From positions 44,410 to 108,409 of the forward strand of contig NZ_SATR01000009.1 in NCBI RefSeq assembly GCF_004551525.1: a DNA stretch of 64,000 nt, written 5' to 3'. Shown piece after piece: positions 8,178 to 16,634 of this stretch (within the stretch, counting starts at the first letter, position 1; each line of letters begins with the position of its first letter). The translations under genes and the position numbers were made by a program. The DNA is from Vibrio ouci. GTDB lineage: Bacteria > Pseudomonadota > Gammaproteobacteria > Enterobacterales > Vibrionaceae. The notes beneath the pieces were generated by a model. That model made no database searches, was not told where the DNA came from, and was given only the letters and a program-made list of their open reading frames with translations.

Positions 8178-10757
8178 ATGTCGAAGACAAACACTCCGTC
8201 TCAAGATGTGCAAGAAATGGTGGCTCAATCCGATACTGGTGCACGCGCTCCTTCTGGGCTGTCTGGTCGCATCTTATGGTTTGTGCCGCTATGTTGGTCA
8301 CTGTTCCAACTTTGGTACGCTTCCCCTCTTCCATTTATTTTTAATTTTGGCGTACTCAACGATACTGAAGCGCGTTCTATACATTTAATGTTTGCTGTAT
8401 TCCTTGCCTTTACGGCTTACCCAGCAATGAAGAGCTCGCCAAGGGATAGCATTCCTGTTATCGACTGGTTGCTGGCATTAGCTGGTGCCTTCTCTGCCGC
8501 ATATATTTATATTTTTTACACTGAACTCGCGGGGCGCTCTGGAGCACCAACCTCATTTGATATTGTCATTGCTGTAACAGGCATGGTGCTATTACTTGAG
8601 GCAACACGCCGCGCTTTAGGTCCACCACTGATGGTGGTTGCGGCAGTATTCTTGCTCTACACATTTGGCGGCCCTCATATGCCAGATGTGATTGCACACA
8701 AAGGTGCAAGCTTAAACAAGGCGATGTCTCACCTGTGGCTAACTACTGAAGGTGTATTTGGTGTCGCACTAGGCGTATCAACGTCATTTGTATTCTTGTT
8801 TGTACTGTTTGGCGCCATGCTTGAACGTGCGGGTGCAGGTGCTTACTTCATCAAGGTGGCATTCTCGCTATTAGGCCATATGAAAGGCGGTCCAGCGAAA
8901 GCAGCAGTTGTTGCTTCTGGCTTGTCAGGCCTAGTGTCAGGCTCATCGATTGCTAACGTAGTAACCACAGGTACTTTCACCATTCCACTGATGAAGCGTG
9001 TTGGCTTCCCAGGGACTAAAGCGGGTGCGGTAGAAGTCGCGGCTTCAACGAACGGTCAGCTAACTCCACCAATCATGGGTGCTGCAGCATTCTTGATGGT
9101 TGAGTACGTGGGTATCTCTTACGTTGAAGTCATCAAAGCGGCGATCCTGCCTGCTCTGATTTCTTACATCGCACTTATCTACATTGTTCACCTTGAAGCC
9201 TGTAAAGCCGGCATGACTGGTTTACCTCGTCGTCACACACCGAAGTTCATTCATAGCCTACTGTCGTTTACTGGCACTATCCTAGGCCTATGTATTCTAA
9301 GCGGTGCGGTCTACTACGGTGTTGGCTGGACGAAAGATGTCTTTGGTGAAGCAGCAACACCTATCGTTACTGTTGCTTTACTGGTTGCTTATGTCGCACT
9401 GGTAAACATCTCAGCCAAGTACGCTAAAGAAGGCGCGATTGAGATTGATGCTGAGCTCACTGAAGTACCTGATCCAGGTCCGACGATTAAATCGGGTCTG
9501 CACTTCTTGCTACCAATCGTTGTTTTGGTTTGGTGTTTGACGGTTGAACGTTTCTCGCCGGGTCTATCCGCATTCTGGGCAACCGTGTTCATGATCTTTA
9601 TCTTGATCACGCAGCGTCCATTGATTGCGATTCTTTCTAAGGAAGGCAGTCTTGCTGAGCAAACTAAAGCAGGTTTTGTTGATCTCGCTGAAAGTTTAGT
9701 TTCAGGTGCTCGTAATATGATTGGTATCGGTGTTGCGACAGCAGCAGCGGGTACCGTTGTTGGTGTGGTAACGCTTACGGGTATCGGTCTGGTTATGACG
9801 GACTTTGTTGAGTTTATCTCTGGCGGTAACATCATCTTGATGTTGCTATTTACCGCTGTGATCAGCTTGATCTTAGGTATGGGTCTACCAACAACCGCTA
9901 ACTACATCGTTGTATCAACACTGATGGCACCGGTAATTGTGACTCTTGGTGCGCAAAGTGGCTTGATCATTCCATTGATCGCAGTCCACCTATTTGTGTT
10001 CTACTTCGGTATTTTGGCTGATGATACTCCGCCTGTTGGCCTGGCTGCTTTTGCGGCCGCAGCGATTGCCAAATCGGATCCGATCAGAACCGGTATTCAA
10101 GGTTTTACTTACGATATCCGAACGGCAATCTTGCCATTTATGTTTATCTTCAACACCCAGCTACTGCTGATGGGTATTGATAGTATTTGGCACTTGTTGC
10201 TGACGATCTTCTCTTCGATTGTGGCGATGCTGATCTTCTCTGCTGCAACGCAGGGCTGGTGGTTTACTAAGAACAAATGGTGGGAAACTGTCCTACTGCT
10301 TGTGTTGACCTTTACCTTCTTCCGCCCAGGTTTCTGGTGGGATGAGATCTACCCAGCGAAGATCATGCACCCAGGTACTGAGATCGCGCAGATTACTGAA
10401 AAGATGAAAGTCGGTGAAGAGATCGAGCTATTGGTAGCAGGTGAAAACCTAGAAGGCGACTACATTTCTAAAACGGTACGTTTGCCTTTTGAAGACCGTG
10501 CGACAACAGCCGAAGAACGCATTGCCTCAATGGGTCTAATGCTAAATGATGCCAATGGTCGTATGTTGGTTGATATGGTCGAGTTCGGTAGTCCTGCGGA
10601 AGCAGCAGGCGTCGATTTTGACTGGGAAATTCGTTCTGTGGTTGTCGATGCAGACCGTCCAATGAAGGAGTGGGTATTTGTCCCAGCGTTACTTCTTCTA
10701 ATTGGTCTGGCAATGAACCAGAGAAGACGAGCTCGAAAGGAACAGCTGAGCGCGTAA
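8178..10757 (+). CDS. Fused TRAP transporter permease (DctQ-DctM, TAXI type) with PDZ-like C-terminal segment
   Basis: This inner-membrane permease combines the small four-helix DctQ-like part (about residues 30-160) and the large DctM-like part (about 180-690) in one 859-residue chain, as is usual for TAXI systems. DctM signatures include VASGLSGLVSGSSIANVVTT, STNGQLTPPIMGAAAFLMVE and GMGLPTTANYIVVSTLMAPV. After the core come two further helices (about 690-712 and 829-847). They enclose a soluble stretch of about 115 residues that ends in VEFGSPAEAAGVDFDWEI, a PDZ-like carboxylate-loop pattern. This resembles the C-terminal extension known as DUF3394. The ATG follows AAGGATTAAGTAC. It is in one operon with the binding protein before it and the stress protein after it. 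Confidence 0.93.
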   Translation: MSKTNTPSQDVQEMVAQSDTGARAPSGLSGRILWFVPLCWSLFQLWYASPLPFIFNFGVLNDTEARSIHLMFAVFLAFTAYPAMKSSPRDSIPVIDWLLALAGAFSAAYIYIFYTELAGRSGAPTSFDIVIAVTGMVLLLEATRRALGPPLMVVAAVFLLYTFGGPHMPDVIAHKGASLNKAMSHLWLTTEGVFGVALGVSTSFVFLFVLFGAMLERAGAGAYFIKVAFSLLGHMKGGPAKAAVVASGLSGLVSGSSIANVVTTGTFTIPLMKRVGFPGTKAGAVEVAASTNGQLTPPIMGAAAFLMVEYVGISYVEVIKAAILPALISYIALIYIVHLEACKAGMTGLPRRHTPKFIHSLLSFTGTILGLCILSGAVYYGVGWTKDVFGEAATPIVTVALLVAYVALVNISAKYAKEGAIEIDAELTEVPDPGPTIKSGLHFLLPIVVLVWCLTVERFSPGLSAFWATVFMIFILITQRPLIAILSKEGSLAEQTKAGFVDLAESLVSGARNMIGIGVATAAAGTVVGVVTLTGIGLVMTDFVEFISGGNIILMLLFTAVISLILGMGLPTTANYIVVSTLMAPVIVTLGAQSGLIIPLIAVHLFVFYFGILADDTPPVGLAAFAAAAIAKSDPIRTGIQGFTYDIRTAILPFMFIFNTQLLLMGIDSIWHLLLTIFSSIVAMLIFSAATQGWWFTKNKWWETVLLLVLTFTFFRPGFWWDEIYPAKIMHPGTEIAQITEKMKVGEEIELLVAGENLEGDYISKTVRLPFEDRATTAEERIASMGLMLNDANGRMLVDMVEFGSPAEAAGVDFDWEIRSVVVDADRPMKEWVFVPALLLLIGLAMNQRRRARKEQLSA

Positions 10758-10854
10758 CTTAATCAGCCCTACTCGATGAGTGGGGCTACAATTAAGCTAA
10801 GGATGCATTAACTCCCCCTTAAAGAGTTCTTTAAGGTGCACAATAAGAGAAATA

Positions 10855-11295
10855 ATGATGTATAAGCAGATTCTTGTTCCTGTTGATTTAAACGACAAAG
10901 GCTTTTCAGATAAAGCGGTCGAGTTAGCCGTTTGGCACGCGAAACACTCTAACGCTGAAGTGCACATTCTCAATGTGTTACCTGGCATCCACATGTCAAT
11001 GGTCGCAACTTACTTCCCGAAAGATGCGGCGCTAAAAATGAAAGCGGATGTGGAAAAGCAGCTTAAAGAGTTTGCGGCAAACCATATTGCTGATGACGTG
11101 GTGTACAAGGTACATGTGACTGAAGGCAAACCTTACTCAACCATCTTAGAGTTTGCCGAAAAGTTAGGTGCGGATCTGATTGTTATGCCAAGCCACAAAC
11201 GCTCTAAAATTGATAAAGTTGTACTTGGCTCGGTTGCAAGCAAAGTGGTTCAGAACTCCCCTATCAATGTGCTGGTGGTTAAGCCTCAAGGCTAA
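10855..11295 (+). CDS. UspA-type universal stress protein of the TRAP operon
   Basis: This 146-residue single Usp domain starts YKQILVPVDLNDKGFSDKAV and ends SPINVLVVKPQG. Usp proteins beside TRAP transporters are known (TeaD with TeaABC in Halomonas), where the protein limits uptake and binds ATP. Here the ATP loop, normally G-x2-G-x9-G(S/T), reads SHKRSKIDKVVLGS: the two leading glycines are replaced by S and R and only the final GS remains, so nucleotide binding is doubtful. Two ATG codons are adjacent (10855 and 10858); AAGAGA lies 4 or 7 bases upstream, and the second gives the more typical N-terminus MYKQILVP. It closes the TRAP operon, with a terminator at 11321. Confidence 0.9.
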   Translation: MMYKQILVPVDLNDKGFSDKAVELAVWHAKHSNAEVHILNVLPGIHMSMVATYFPKDAALKMKADVEKQLKEFAANHIADDVVYKVHVTEGKPYSTILEFAEKLGADLIVMPSHKRSKIDKVVLGSVASKVVQNSPINVLVVKPQG

Positions 11296-11320
11296 TTGAC
11301 GACTACCAACTCCAAATAAT

Positions 11321-11345
11321 AAAGGCGCGTAATGCGCCTTTTTTT
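11321..11345 (+). terminator. TRAP operon terminator
   Basis: AAAGGCGC (11321-11328) pairs with GCGCCTTT (11334-11341) and runs into TTTTTT. It is 25 bases after the stress-protein gene. Confidence 0.88.
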
Positions 11346-11462
11346 CGTCAGTTAGAAAATCAATAGGTATCACCTATTAAAACTATTGCTACAACCCAAT
11401 TCAATTAATGCGAATAATTATCAATAATAGCAACATCAAGTTTACTCGACTAGGTTATTGTT

Positions 11463-11855
11463 ATGAAAAAGACACTCACATTCGCTGCTATTCACTTCAC
11501 TATCGCGTTCACAGTCGCGTATGTATTAACAGGTGATATTCTGATTGGTAGTCTGATTGCAATGATCGAGCCGACCGTAAACTCAGTGGCTTTCTACTTC
11601 CATGAGCGCATTTGGCAACAAAGCACAGCACTTCAGAAATTGGCTCGTTCTGCCAAGGTGAAAACCGCTAGCTTTGCCGTTGTACACTTTAGTGTTGCTT
11701 TTGGTGTGGTGTATCTATTGACGGGTGATGCATTTGTTGGCGGTATCATGGCGGCAATTGAGCCAACCATCAATACCTTTGCATACTACTTTCATGAAAA
11801 GGTGTGGCTACGTAAGCAAGAAGCCACACTACACTGGGGATGTGCTCACGCTTAA
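11463..11855 (+). CDS. Tandem DUF2061 membrane protein
   Basis: The 130 residues hold two copies of one unit: FAAIHFTIAFTVAYVLTGD...AMIEPTVNSVAFYFHERIW, and FAVVHFSVAFGVVYLLTGD...AAIEPTINTFAYYFHEKVW. Each unit has two predicted helices, so the protein is a four-helix inner-membrane protein. The repeated IEP...YYFHE(R/K)VW motif is typical of DUF2061, whose function is unknown. The two units are about 60 residues long and differ enough to suggest an old duplication. It stands alone after the TRAP terminator, converges on the GH2-like gene and shares the tetranucleotide TTAA with it for both stop codons. Confidence 0.85.
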   Translation: MKKTLTFAAIHFTIAFTVAYVLTGDILIGSLIAMIEPTVNSVAFYFHERIWQQSTALQKLARSAKVKTASFAVVHFSVAFGVVYLLTGDAFVGGIMAAIEPTINTFAYYFHEKVWLRKQEATLHWGCAHA

Positions 11856-12652
11856 AGTGGGTAGTGGGATACACACATATCTTTACTTAACCCGATGTGT
11901 AAACGTCGGGTTTGCCCATCTAAAGTCACTTCCAACAGATATAAATCATCAAGGTTCGGCTTTTCAGCATCGGCATAAATTGGCGCTTCAATTTGGAAAA
12001 GTGCGCTGGTGTGATTATCACGCACATCAATTGGCAGGTGGTAAGTCATACCATTGAACTTGACGGCCGCCGACACAAGCCCTGGAGAATAGGTCTGATA
12101 GTGCAAATCGACCAGAAACTCACAGCCACCACCGTGGTGCCAAATTTGCTCCGTAGTGATGTGCTCTAAACGTATGTTGCGGATAAATTGCAGGTAAGGC
12201 TCTTTCCAAATCCCAATTCGGCTATCAAGCTTTTGGTATTGCTGCTCGCCGAGTGGGCACACTTCTGGCTGATCTTCTTCAAACAACAGTTCCTCTTCTT
12301 CTTCAAGAAACAGAACCTCAAAGCGGTTTCGACCTAACTGCATATAAGGGCGAATATCTTTCTTATATTCAGCTTGGCTGCCATCGCAATCAAATACAGC
12401 GACACCGTTCAAACGCACTTCAGCATGATAGTCGACCCCACCGATCACAAGATCGATCGCAGGAAACGCCATCATCGCTTCGTCCACTTCAATATCATGC
12501 ATCAAGTGCCACTCTTGCGCAGCAATCTCTGCCTCAGATAATGAGTCAGGAAGCTTAGCGCTTAAAGGAGCAGGAAAAGTGATGTCATTTTGTGGAATAG
12601 ATAGGTCCGTAAGCGGTGAAATCTGCCAAAGACCAGCAAGTGAAAGCTGCAT
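11852..12652 (-). CDS. Stand-alone GH2-like beta-sandwich protein without catalytic domain
   Basis: The 266 residues read like the first two domains of a family 2 glycoside hydrolase of the beta-mannosidase type. LAGLWQISPL begins the chain. The jelly-roll signature IDLVIGGVDYHAEVRLNGV lies at residues 66-84, then a YKKDIRPYM...GRNRFEVLF strand pair, and SRIGIWKEPYLQF at 144-156, which resembles the GIWRPVYL linker before the Ig-like domain. The chain ends where the catalytic TIM barrel should begin, so no glycosidase activity is expected. An unusual acidic run, FLEEEEELLFEEDQ, follows the first domain. There is no signal peptide. Its role is unknown; binding of a sugar or protein partner in the cytoplasm is a guess. 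It is followed upstream by rraB on the same strand, with a terminator between. Confidence 0.7.
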   Translation of the reverse strand: MQLSLAGLWQISPLTDLSIPQNDITFPAPLSAKLPDSLSEAEIAAQEWHLMHDIEVDEAMMAFPAIDLVIGGVDYHAEVRLNGVAVFDCDGSQAEYKKDIRPYMQLGRNRFEVLFLEEEEELLFEEDQPEVCPLGEQQYQKLDSRIGIWKEPYLQFIRNIRLEHITTEQIWHHGGGCEFLVDLHYQTYSPGLVSAAVKFNGMTYHLPIDVRDNHTSALFQIEAPIYADAEKPNLDDLYLLEVTLDGQTRRLHIGLSKDMCVSHYPL

Positions 12653-12717
12653 AAACCCTTTTATTAATTGAGCTAGATCAAGTTTGTGAGATTATAAAGC
12701 AGCCCATGTGATAAAGA

Positions 12718-12748
12718 TACAAAAATGCCAGTCACTGGGACTGGCATT
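12718..12748 (-). terminator. rraB terminator
   Basis: AATGCCAGTC (12724-12733) pairs with GACTGGCATT (12739-12748) over 5 nt. Leftward it ends TTTTTGTAT. It separates rraB from the GH2-like gene. Confidence 0.85.
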
Positions 12749-12782
12749 CTCAATTCTAATTTAACGAGCAAAAAGCTGTTAA

Positions 12783-13196
12783 TTACTCTTCGTCATCTTC
12801 TTCTTCAGGGTAAAGCGCATCTTCGCCTTCGTAGTAAGTACCCCAACCATCGTAGATGATGTCGTATTTCTCTGCTAGATGGATAAGCTTTTCAACCTGT
12901 GCATCAATGGAATCTGCATTTAACGCAGATTCCATTGTCGCATCACAACAAAGCAGTTTTTTGCCGTCTTCGTCTTCCGTTTCTTCAGCTTCAAGAACTT
13001 CAAAACCCATCTTAAATGCTTCAACTACCGCTTTTTCTAGGGTATTGAAATCTTCAGCGAAAAGGTGGTGTTCGATCTCATATAAAGCATCTGGCTCACT
13101 GCCATCTTCTAACAAAGCTTGGATAATATCGCGAGTCTCTTCCTTTTGAATCTCAATTAATTCTTCAACAGATAGATATTCATCTTCGTGAGACAT
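12783..13196 (-). CDS. rraB: Ribonuclease E inhibitor RraB
   Basis: RraB binds the C-terminal half of RNase E and changes its cleavage of selected mRNAs. The chain is acidic (the last residues are YPEEEDDEE). It shows the family pattern [20 protein letters not shown], then [19 protein letters not shown] and [14 protein letters not shown]. An upstream ATG at 13220 would add eight residues. ATG 13196 is chosen because GGAG lies 8 bases before it and MSHEDEYLS is the usual N-terminus, giving 137 residues. The gene is monocistronic, divergent from arcA across a 565-bp gap, and ends at a clear terminator. Confidence 0.93.
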   Translation of the reverse strand: MSHEDEYLSVEELIEIQKEETRDIIQALLEDGSEPDALYEIEHHLFAEDFNTLEKAVVEAFKMGFEVLEAEETEDEDGKKLLCCDATMESALNADSIDAQVEKLIHLAEKYDIIYDGWGTYYEGEDALYPEEEDDEE

Positions 13197-13761
13197 AAGT
13201 CGTGCTCCAGATAGTGACAAAATAGATCGTAATTTACAGCGACGAAATATCGCATGGATCCAGCTAAATTACTACCCAGAATATGGCTTGATCGCGATCT
13301 TTATCCGTCCTCGCAGGCTAGATCAAACCTGATCAAGCTCACAAGATGGTAAATTTAACATTTTGTTATCAAGTGCCCGATTCAGAATTATCTCTTTTAA
13401 ACCCTTCGGCACCTATAAGCCAAGATTATGCGTTTTTATCACTATTCTTTGCATATCAAGTACGCGACTGTAATTGCATAAAAATATGCGCCACCGAAAG
13501 CAAAGCGCAAATTAGTGAATAGCTATGCTATAACTTGCTAGAACTTCGCACTTCTAAAGCGTGAAGCTAACGCATAGAGACGCAACTTTGAGAATACAAC
13601 ACCCAAACAACATATTTGGTGATTCTATAAATTACCGCCAATTATCAGTATAAAATACCAGAATAAAAACAAAAGGCAGTTATTTTTGCCACCAGACAAG
13701 CTTGCATCTTTATAACAAACTTGTCATAAATACGCTCTGGAATTAATTGTAAGGATACAAA
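13197..13761. promoter_or_regulatory. rraB-arcA divergent control region
   Basis: These 565 bp hold no convincing gene. Structure visible: an FNR-like element TTGATCGCGATCTT (13288-13301, 8 of 10 key bases), a weak CRP-like half palindrome CCTGATCAAGCTCACA (13328-13343), the perfect-arm inverted repeat GCATA-AAAA-TATGC (13476-13489), and a candidate ARG box (13516-13529). Anaerobic and arginine control of arginine deiminase would fit these, but each site is weak alone. Confidence 0.5.
13516..13529. promoter_or_regulatory. Candidate ARG box upstream of arcA
   Basis: TGAATAGCTATGCT has a perfect left half-site TGAAT, N4 spacing and a right half ATGCT close to ATGCA. It lies about 230 bases before arcA. 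ArgR control of an arginine deiminase gene is plausible but not shown. Confidence 0.35.
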
Positions 13762-14982
13762 ATGAGTAAGTTGTACGTAGGCTCAGAAGTTGGTCAATTA
13801 AGACGAGTATTATTAAACCGTCCTGAGCGAGCACTCACCCACTTAACCCCTTCAAACTGTCATGAACTGCTATTTGATGATGTACTGGCTGTCGAAGCAG
13901 CCGGTGAAGAGCATGACAAGTTTGCCCAGACACTGACCAGCCAAGGGGTTGAAGTACTACTACTGCACGACTTACTGGTTGAAACATTAGAAGTTGCTGA
14001 GGCGCGAGCTTGGCTGCTTAATACCCAGATTTCTGATTTCCGCTATGGCCCTACTTTTGCCAAGGACCTACGCAACTATCTATCAGATATGGATAACGAA
14101 CACCTAGCGACAGTTCTTCTTGGCGGTCTTGCTTATTCAGAACTACCAATCAAGTCTTCATCAATGCTACCGCGTATGCATCAGCCCCTCGACTTTGTCA
14201 TTGAGCCGCTACCAAACCATCTATTCACCCGTGATACGTCATGTTGGGTATACGGTGGTGTATCGCTTAACCCAATGATGAAGCCTGCTCGTCAACGCGA
14301 AACCAATCATCTACGCGCGATTTACCGCTGGCACCCTGTCTTTGCTGGCCAAGACTTTATCAAGTACTTCGGTGATGAAGATCTTCATTACGATAACGCC
14401 AACATTGAAGGCGGCGATGTACTGGTTATTGGTAAAGGTGCTGTGCTTGTTGGTATGTCTGAAAGAACAACCGCTCAGGGTGTTGAAAACCTTGCGGCAA
14501 GTCTATTTAAGCATGGTCAAGCCAAGGAAGTGATTGCGATTGAGCTACCAAAACACCGCTCATGCATGCACTTAGATACCGTTATGACCCACATGGATAT
14601 TGATACTTTCTCAGTCTACCCAGAGATCATGCGTAAAGATCTCAACACATGGCGTTTATCACCAAAAGACGATGGCGATATGAAAGTAGAAAAAGTACCG
14701 AGCTTTATTCATGCCATTGAAGAAGCACTCGGCTTAGATTACTTGAAGATCATTACCACTGGCGGTGACAGCTACGAAGCAGAGCGTGAACAGTGGAATG
14801 ATGCCAATAATGTATTAACAGTCAAACCGGGTGTGGTTATCGGCTATGAACGTAACGTCTACACCAATGAGAAATACGATAAAGCAGGTATCGAGGTTCT
14901 GACTATCCCAGGCAATGAACTCGGTCGTGGCCGTGGTGGTGCGCGCTGTATGAGCTGTCCTATAGAGCGTGACGGTATTTAA
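13762..14982 (+). CDS. arcA: Arginine deiminase
   Basis: It hydrolyses arginine to citrulline and ammonia, the first step of the arginine deiminase pathway for ATP production and acid or anaerobic survival. The 406 residues match the family. Substrate motifs FTRDTSCW and [13 protein letters not shown] are present, the catalytic histidine is in [11 protein letters not shown], and the nucleophile is C396 in GGARCMSCP. The ATG follows AAGGATACAAA. No arcB, arcC or antiporter gene is adjacent; argF elsewhere in this window could supply carbamoyltransferase activity only in the biosynthetic direction. The long upstream region suggests complex control. The symbol is not to be confused with the ArcA response regulator. 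Confidence 0.96.
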   Translation: MSKLYVGSEVGQLRRVLLNRPERALTHLTPSNCHELLFDDVLAVEAAGEEHDKFAQTLTSQGVEVLLLHDLLVETLEVAEARAWLLNTQISDFRYGPTFAKDLRNYLSDMDNEHLATVLLGGLAYSELPIKSSSMLPRMHQPLDFVIEPLPNHLFTRDTSCWVYGGVSLNPMMKPARQRETNHLRAIYRWHPVFAGQDFIKYFGDEDLHYDNANIEGGDVLVIGKGAVLVGMSERTTAQGVENLAASLFKHGQAKEVIAIELPKHRSCMHLDTVMTHMDIDTFSVYPEIMRKDLNTWRLSPKDDGDMKVEKVPSFIHAIEEALGLDYLKIITTGGDSYEAEREQWNDANNVLTVKPGVVIGYERNVYTNEKYDKAGIEVLTIPGNELGRGRGGARCMSCPIERDGI

Positions 14983-15002
14983 CACCACGCTTAACGGGAA
15001 TT

Positions 15003-15046
15003 AAAAAGGGGTTGATGTGTAAACATCAACCCTTTTTGTTTTTTTA
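15003..15046 (+). terminator. arcA terminator, repeat-associated type
   Basis: AAAAAGGGGTTGATGT (15003-15018) folds back on ACATCAACCCTTTTT (15023-15037) with one bulged G and a 4-nt loop. TTTTTTT follows shortly after. The same hairpin core recurs after lysC and darP, each time just ahead of the dispersed palindrome. Confidence 0.85.
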
Positions 15047-15058
15047 ATGAATTAGGCC

Positions 15059-15161
15059 GTCATCCCCGAGAGTGAGGGACGAGCGAGTTGGGGATCTCTT
15101 CAAGCGCGTAGAAAGCCTCAAGAAATTCCCTACTCACTCCTTCGTCGTTCTATGGAATGAC
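15059..15161 (+). repeat. Dispersed 103-bp imperfect palindrome, copy 1
   Basis: It begins GTCATCCC and ends GGAATGAC, with further inner pairing (GGGGATCTCTT against AAATTCCCTAC). It is highly similar in sequence and equal in length to the element at 54502-54604, and shares its right two thirds with 56763-56832. It lies between the arcA terminator and the tldD stop. It has no coding capacity. It is most likely a MITE- or REP-like intergenic repeat. Confidence 0.8.
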
Positions 15162-15179
15162 ATAGACGGCAAGTCGTTT

Positions 15180-16625
15180 TTATTCGGTACCACCGACCGT
15201 GATTGAGTCGAGCTTCAATGTTGGCTGACCAACACCAACCGGTACGCTTTGGCCAGCTTTACCACACACGCCCACACCGCGGTCGAGGCTAAGATCGTTA
15301 CCTACCATAGAGACCTGCTGCATGGCTTCAATACCAGAGCCGATCAAAGTTGCCCCTTTAACAGGACGAGTAATCTTACCGTTTTCAATCAAGTAAGCTT
15401 CAGACGCAGAGAACACAAACTTACCAGAGGTGATATCAACCTGACCGCCACCAAAGTTTGGCGCATATAAGCCTTTCTCAACCGTGGAAATAATCTCTTC
15501 TGGTGTGTGCTGACCCGGTAGCATGTAAGTATTGGTCATACGTGGCATTGGCAGGTGAGCGTAGGATTCACGACGGCCATTACCGGTTGGGTTTACCCCC
15601 ATAAGGCGCGCATTGAGCTTATCTTGCATATAGCCTTTTAACACACCGTTCTCAATCAATGTGTTGTACTGGCCATTTACACCTTCATCATCAACGTTTA
15701 AAGAGCCACGTAGGTCTTTTAAAGTGCCATCGTCAACAATAGTACATAGATCTGAAGTGACTTTTTGGCCCACTTTACCGCTAAAGACTGAAGACTCTTT
15801 ACGGTTAAAGTCACCCTCTAAGCCATGACCAACCGCTTCGTGCAATAGCACTCCTGGCCAACCAGAGCCAAGTACGACTGGCATCATACCTGCGGGTGCT
15901 GCATCGGCTTCAAGATTAACTAAAGCCATACGAATCGCTTCATCTGCATAGTGGTAGGCAACCTTGGCGCCATCGCTATCAGATAAGAAGAAGTCATAGC
16001 CAAATCGACCACCGCCACCTGAGCTGCCGCGCTCACGGCGATCGCCTTTCTGAGCAAGCACGCTGATTGATAGACGAACCAAAGGACGAGTATCGCCAGC
16101 ATAGGTACCATCGGTTGCTGCAACCAGCATTTGTTCATGGACACCGCTTAAGCTAACCGAAACTTCTTTAATTAACGGCTCTTTAGTGCGGATGTAGGCA
16201 TCTAGCTCTTTAAGCAGCTGAGTTTTTTGCTCTTTAGCCCAACACTCTAGTGGGTTAGCAGCGGTGTAATAACTCTGGTTATCGCTACGTTTAAATGCCT
16301 GAACTTGACCATTTTGACCTTGCTGAGCAATACCACGCGCCGCGATTGCACTTTGCTTCAGACCTTCTAATTGAATCTGGTCTGAATATGCAAAACCCGT
16401 TTTCTCACCGGTTACCGCTCGCACGCCTACGCCACAGTCAATATTAAAAGAGCCATCTTTAATGATGCTGTCTTCCAATACCAAAGACTCATGCCAGCTT
16501 GACTGGAAATAGATATCGGCATAGTCGATCTGGCGAGTGGCAATACTTGCCAAGGTATCTGCAATGTCTTGTTCACTAAGTCCGGCTGGTTTAAGCAACG
16601 CGTCTTCTACGTGATTTATGGTCAT
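15180..16625 (-). CDS. tldD: Metalloprotease subunit TldD
   Basis: TldD pairs with TldE (PmbA, encoded at 54636) to form a zinc protease that degrades unfolded peptides and, in E. coli, matures microcin B17 and degrades the CcdA antitoxin. The 481 residues contain the zinc motif [11 protein letters not shown] near residue 262, with the glycine-rich [10 protein letters not shown] segment upstream. The ATG follows AAGAGCAAAGT. Its stop lies only 18 bases from repeat copy 1. It is the last gene of the leftward mre-yhdP cluster, 9 bases after the nitrilase gene, so probably co-transcribed. Confidence 0.96.
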   Translation of the reverse strand: MTINHVEDALLKPAGLSEQDIADTLASIATRQIDYADIYFQSSWHESLVLEDSIIKDGSFNIDCGVGVRAVTGEKTGFAYSDQIQLEGLKQSAIAARGIAQQGQNGQVQAFKRSDNQSYYTAANPLECWAKEQKTQLLKELDAYIRTKEPLIKEVSVSLSGVHEQMLVAATDGTYAGDTRPLVRLSISVLAQKGDRRERGSSGGGGRFGYDFFLSDSDGAKVAYHYADEAIRMALVNLEADAAPAGMMPVVLGSGWPGVLLHEAVGHGLEGDFNRKESSVFSGKVGQKVTSDLCTIVDDGTLKDLRGSLNVDDEGVNGQYNTLIENGVLKGYMQDKLNARLMGVNPTGNGRRESYAHLPMPRMTNTYMLPGQHTPEEIISTVEKGLYAPNFGGGQVDITSGKFVFSASEAYLIENGKITRPVKGATLIGSGIEAMQQVSMVGNDLSLDRGVGVCGKAGQSVPVGVGQPTLKLDSITVGGTE

Positions 16626-16634
16626 ACTTTGCTC

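Noticed and set aside
13288..13301. FNR box controlling arcA
   Set aside because: Only 8 of 10 key bases match and it is about 460 bases from arcA, nearer to rraB; not strong enough to call.
13476..13489. GCATA-AAAA-TATGC as an ARG box
   Set aside because: The TGCAT/ATGCG halves are spaced by 6 instead of 4 bases.
15059..15161. Integron attC/VCR site or insertion sequence end
   Set aside because: No RYYYAAC core sites, no integrase or transposase gene, and the inverted termini GTCATTCC do not flank a coding element.
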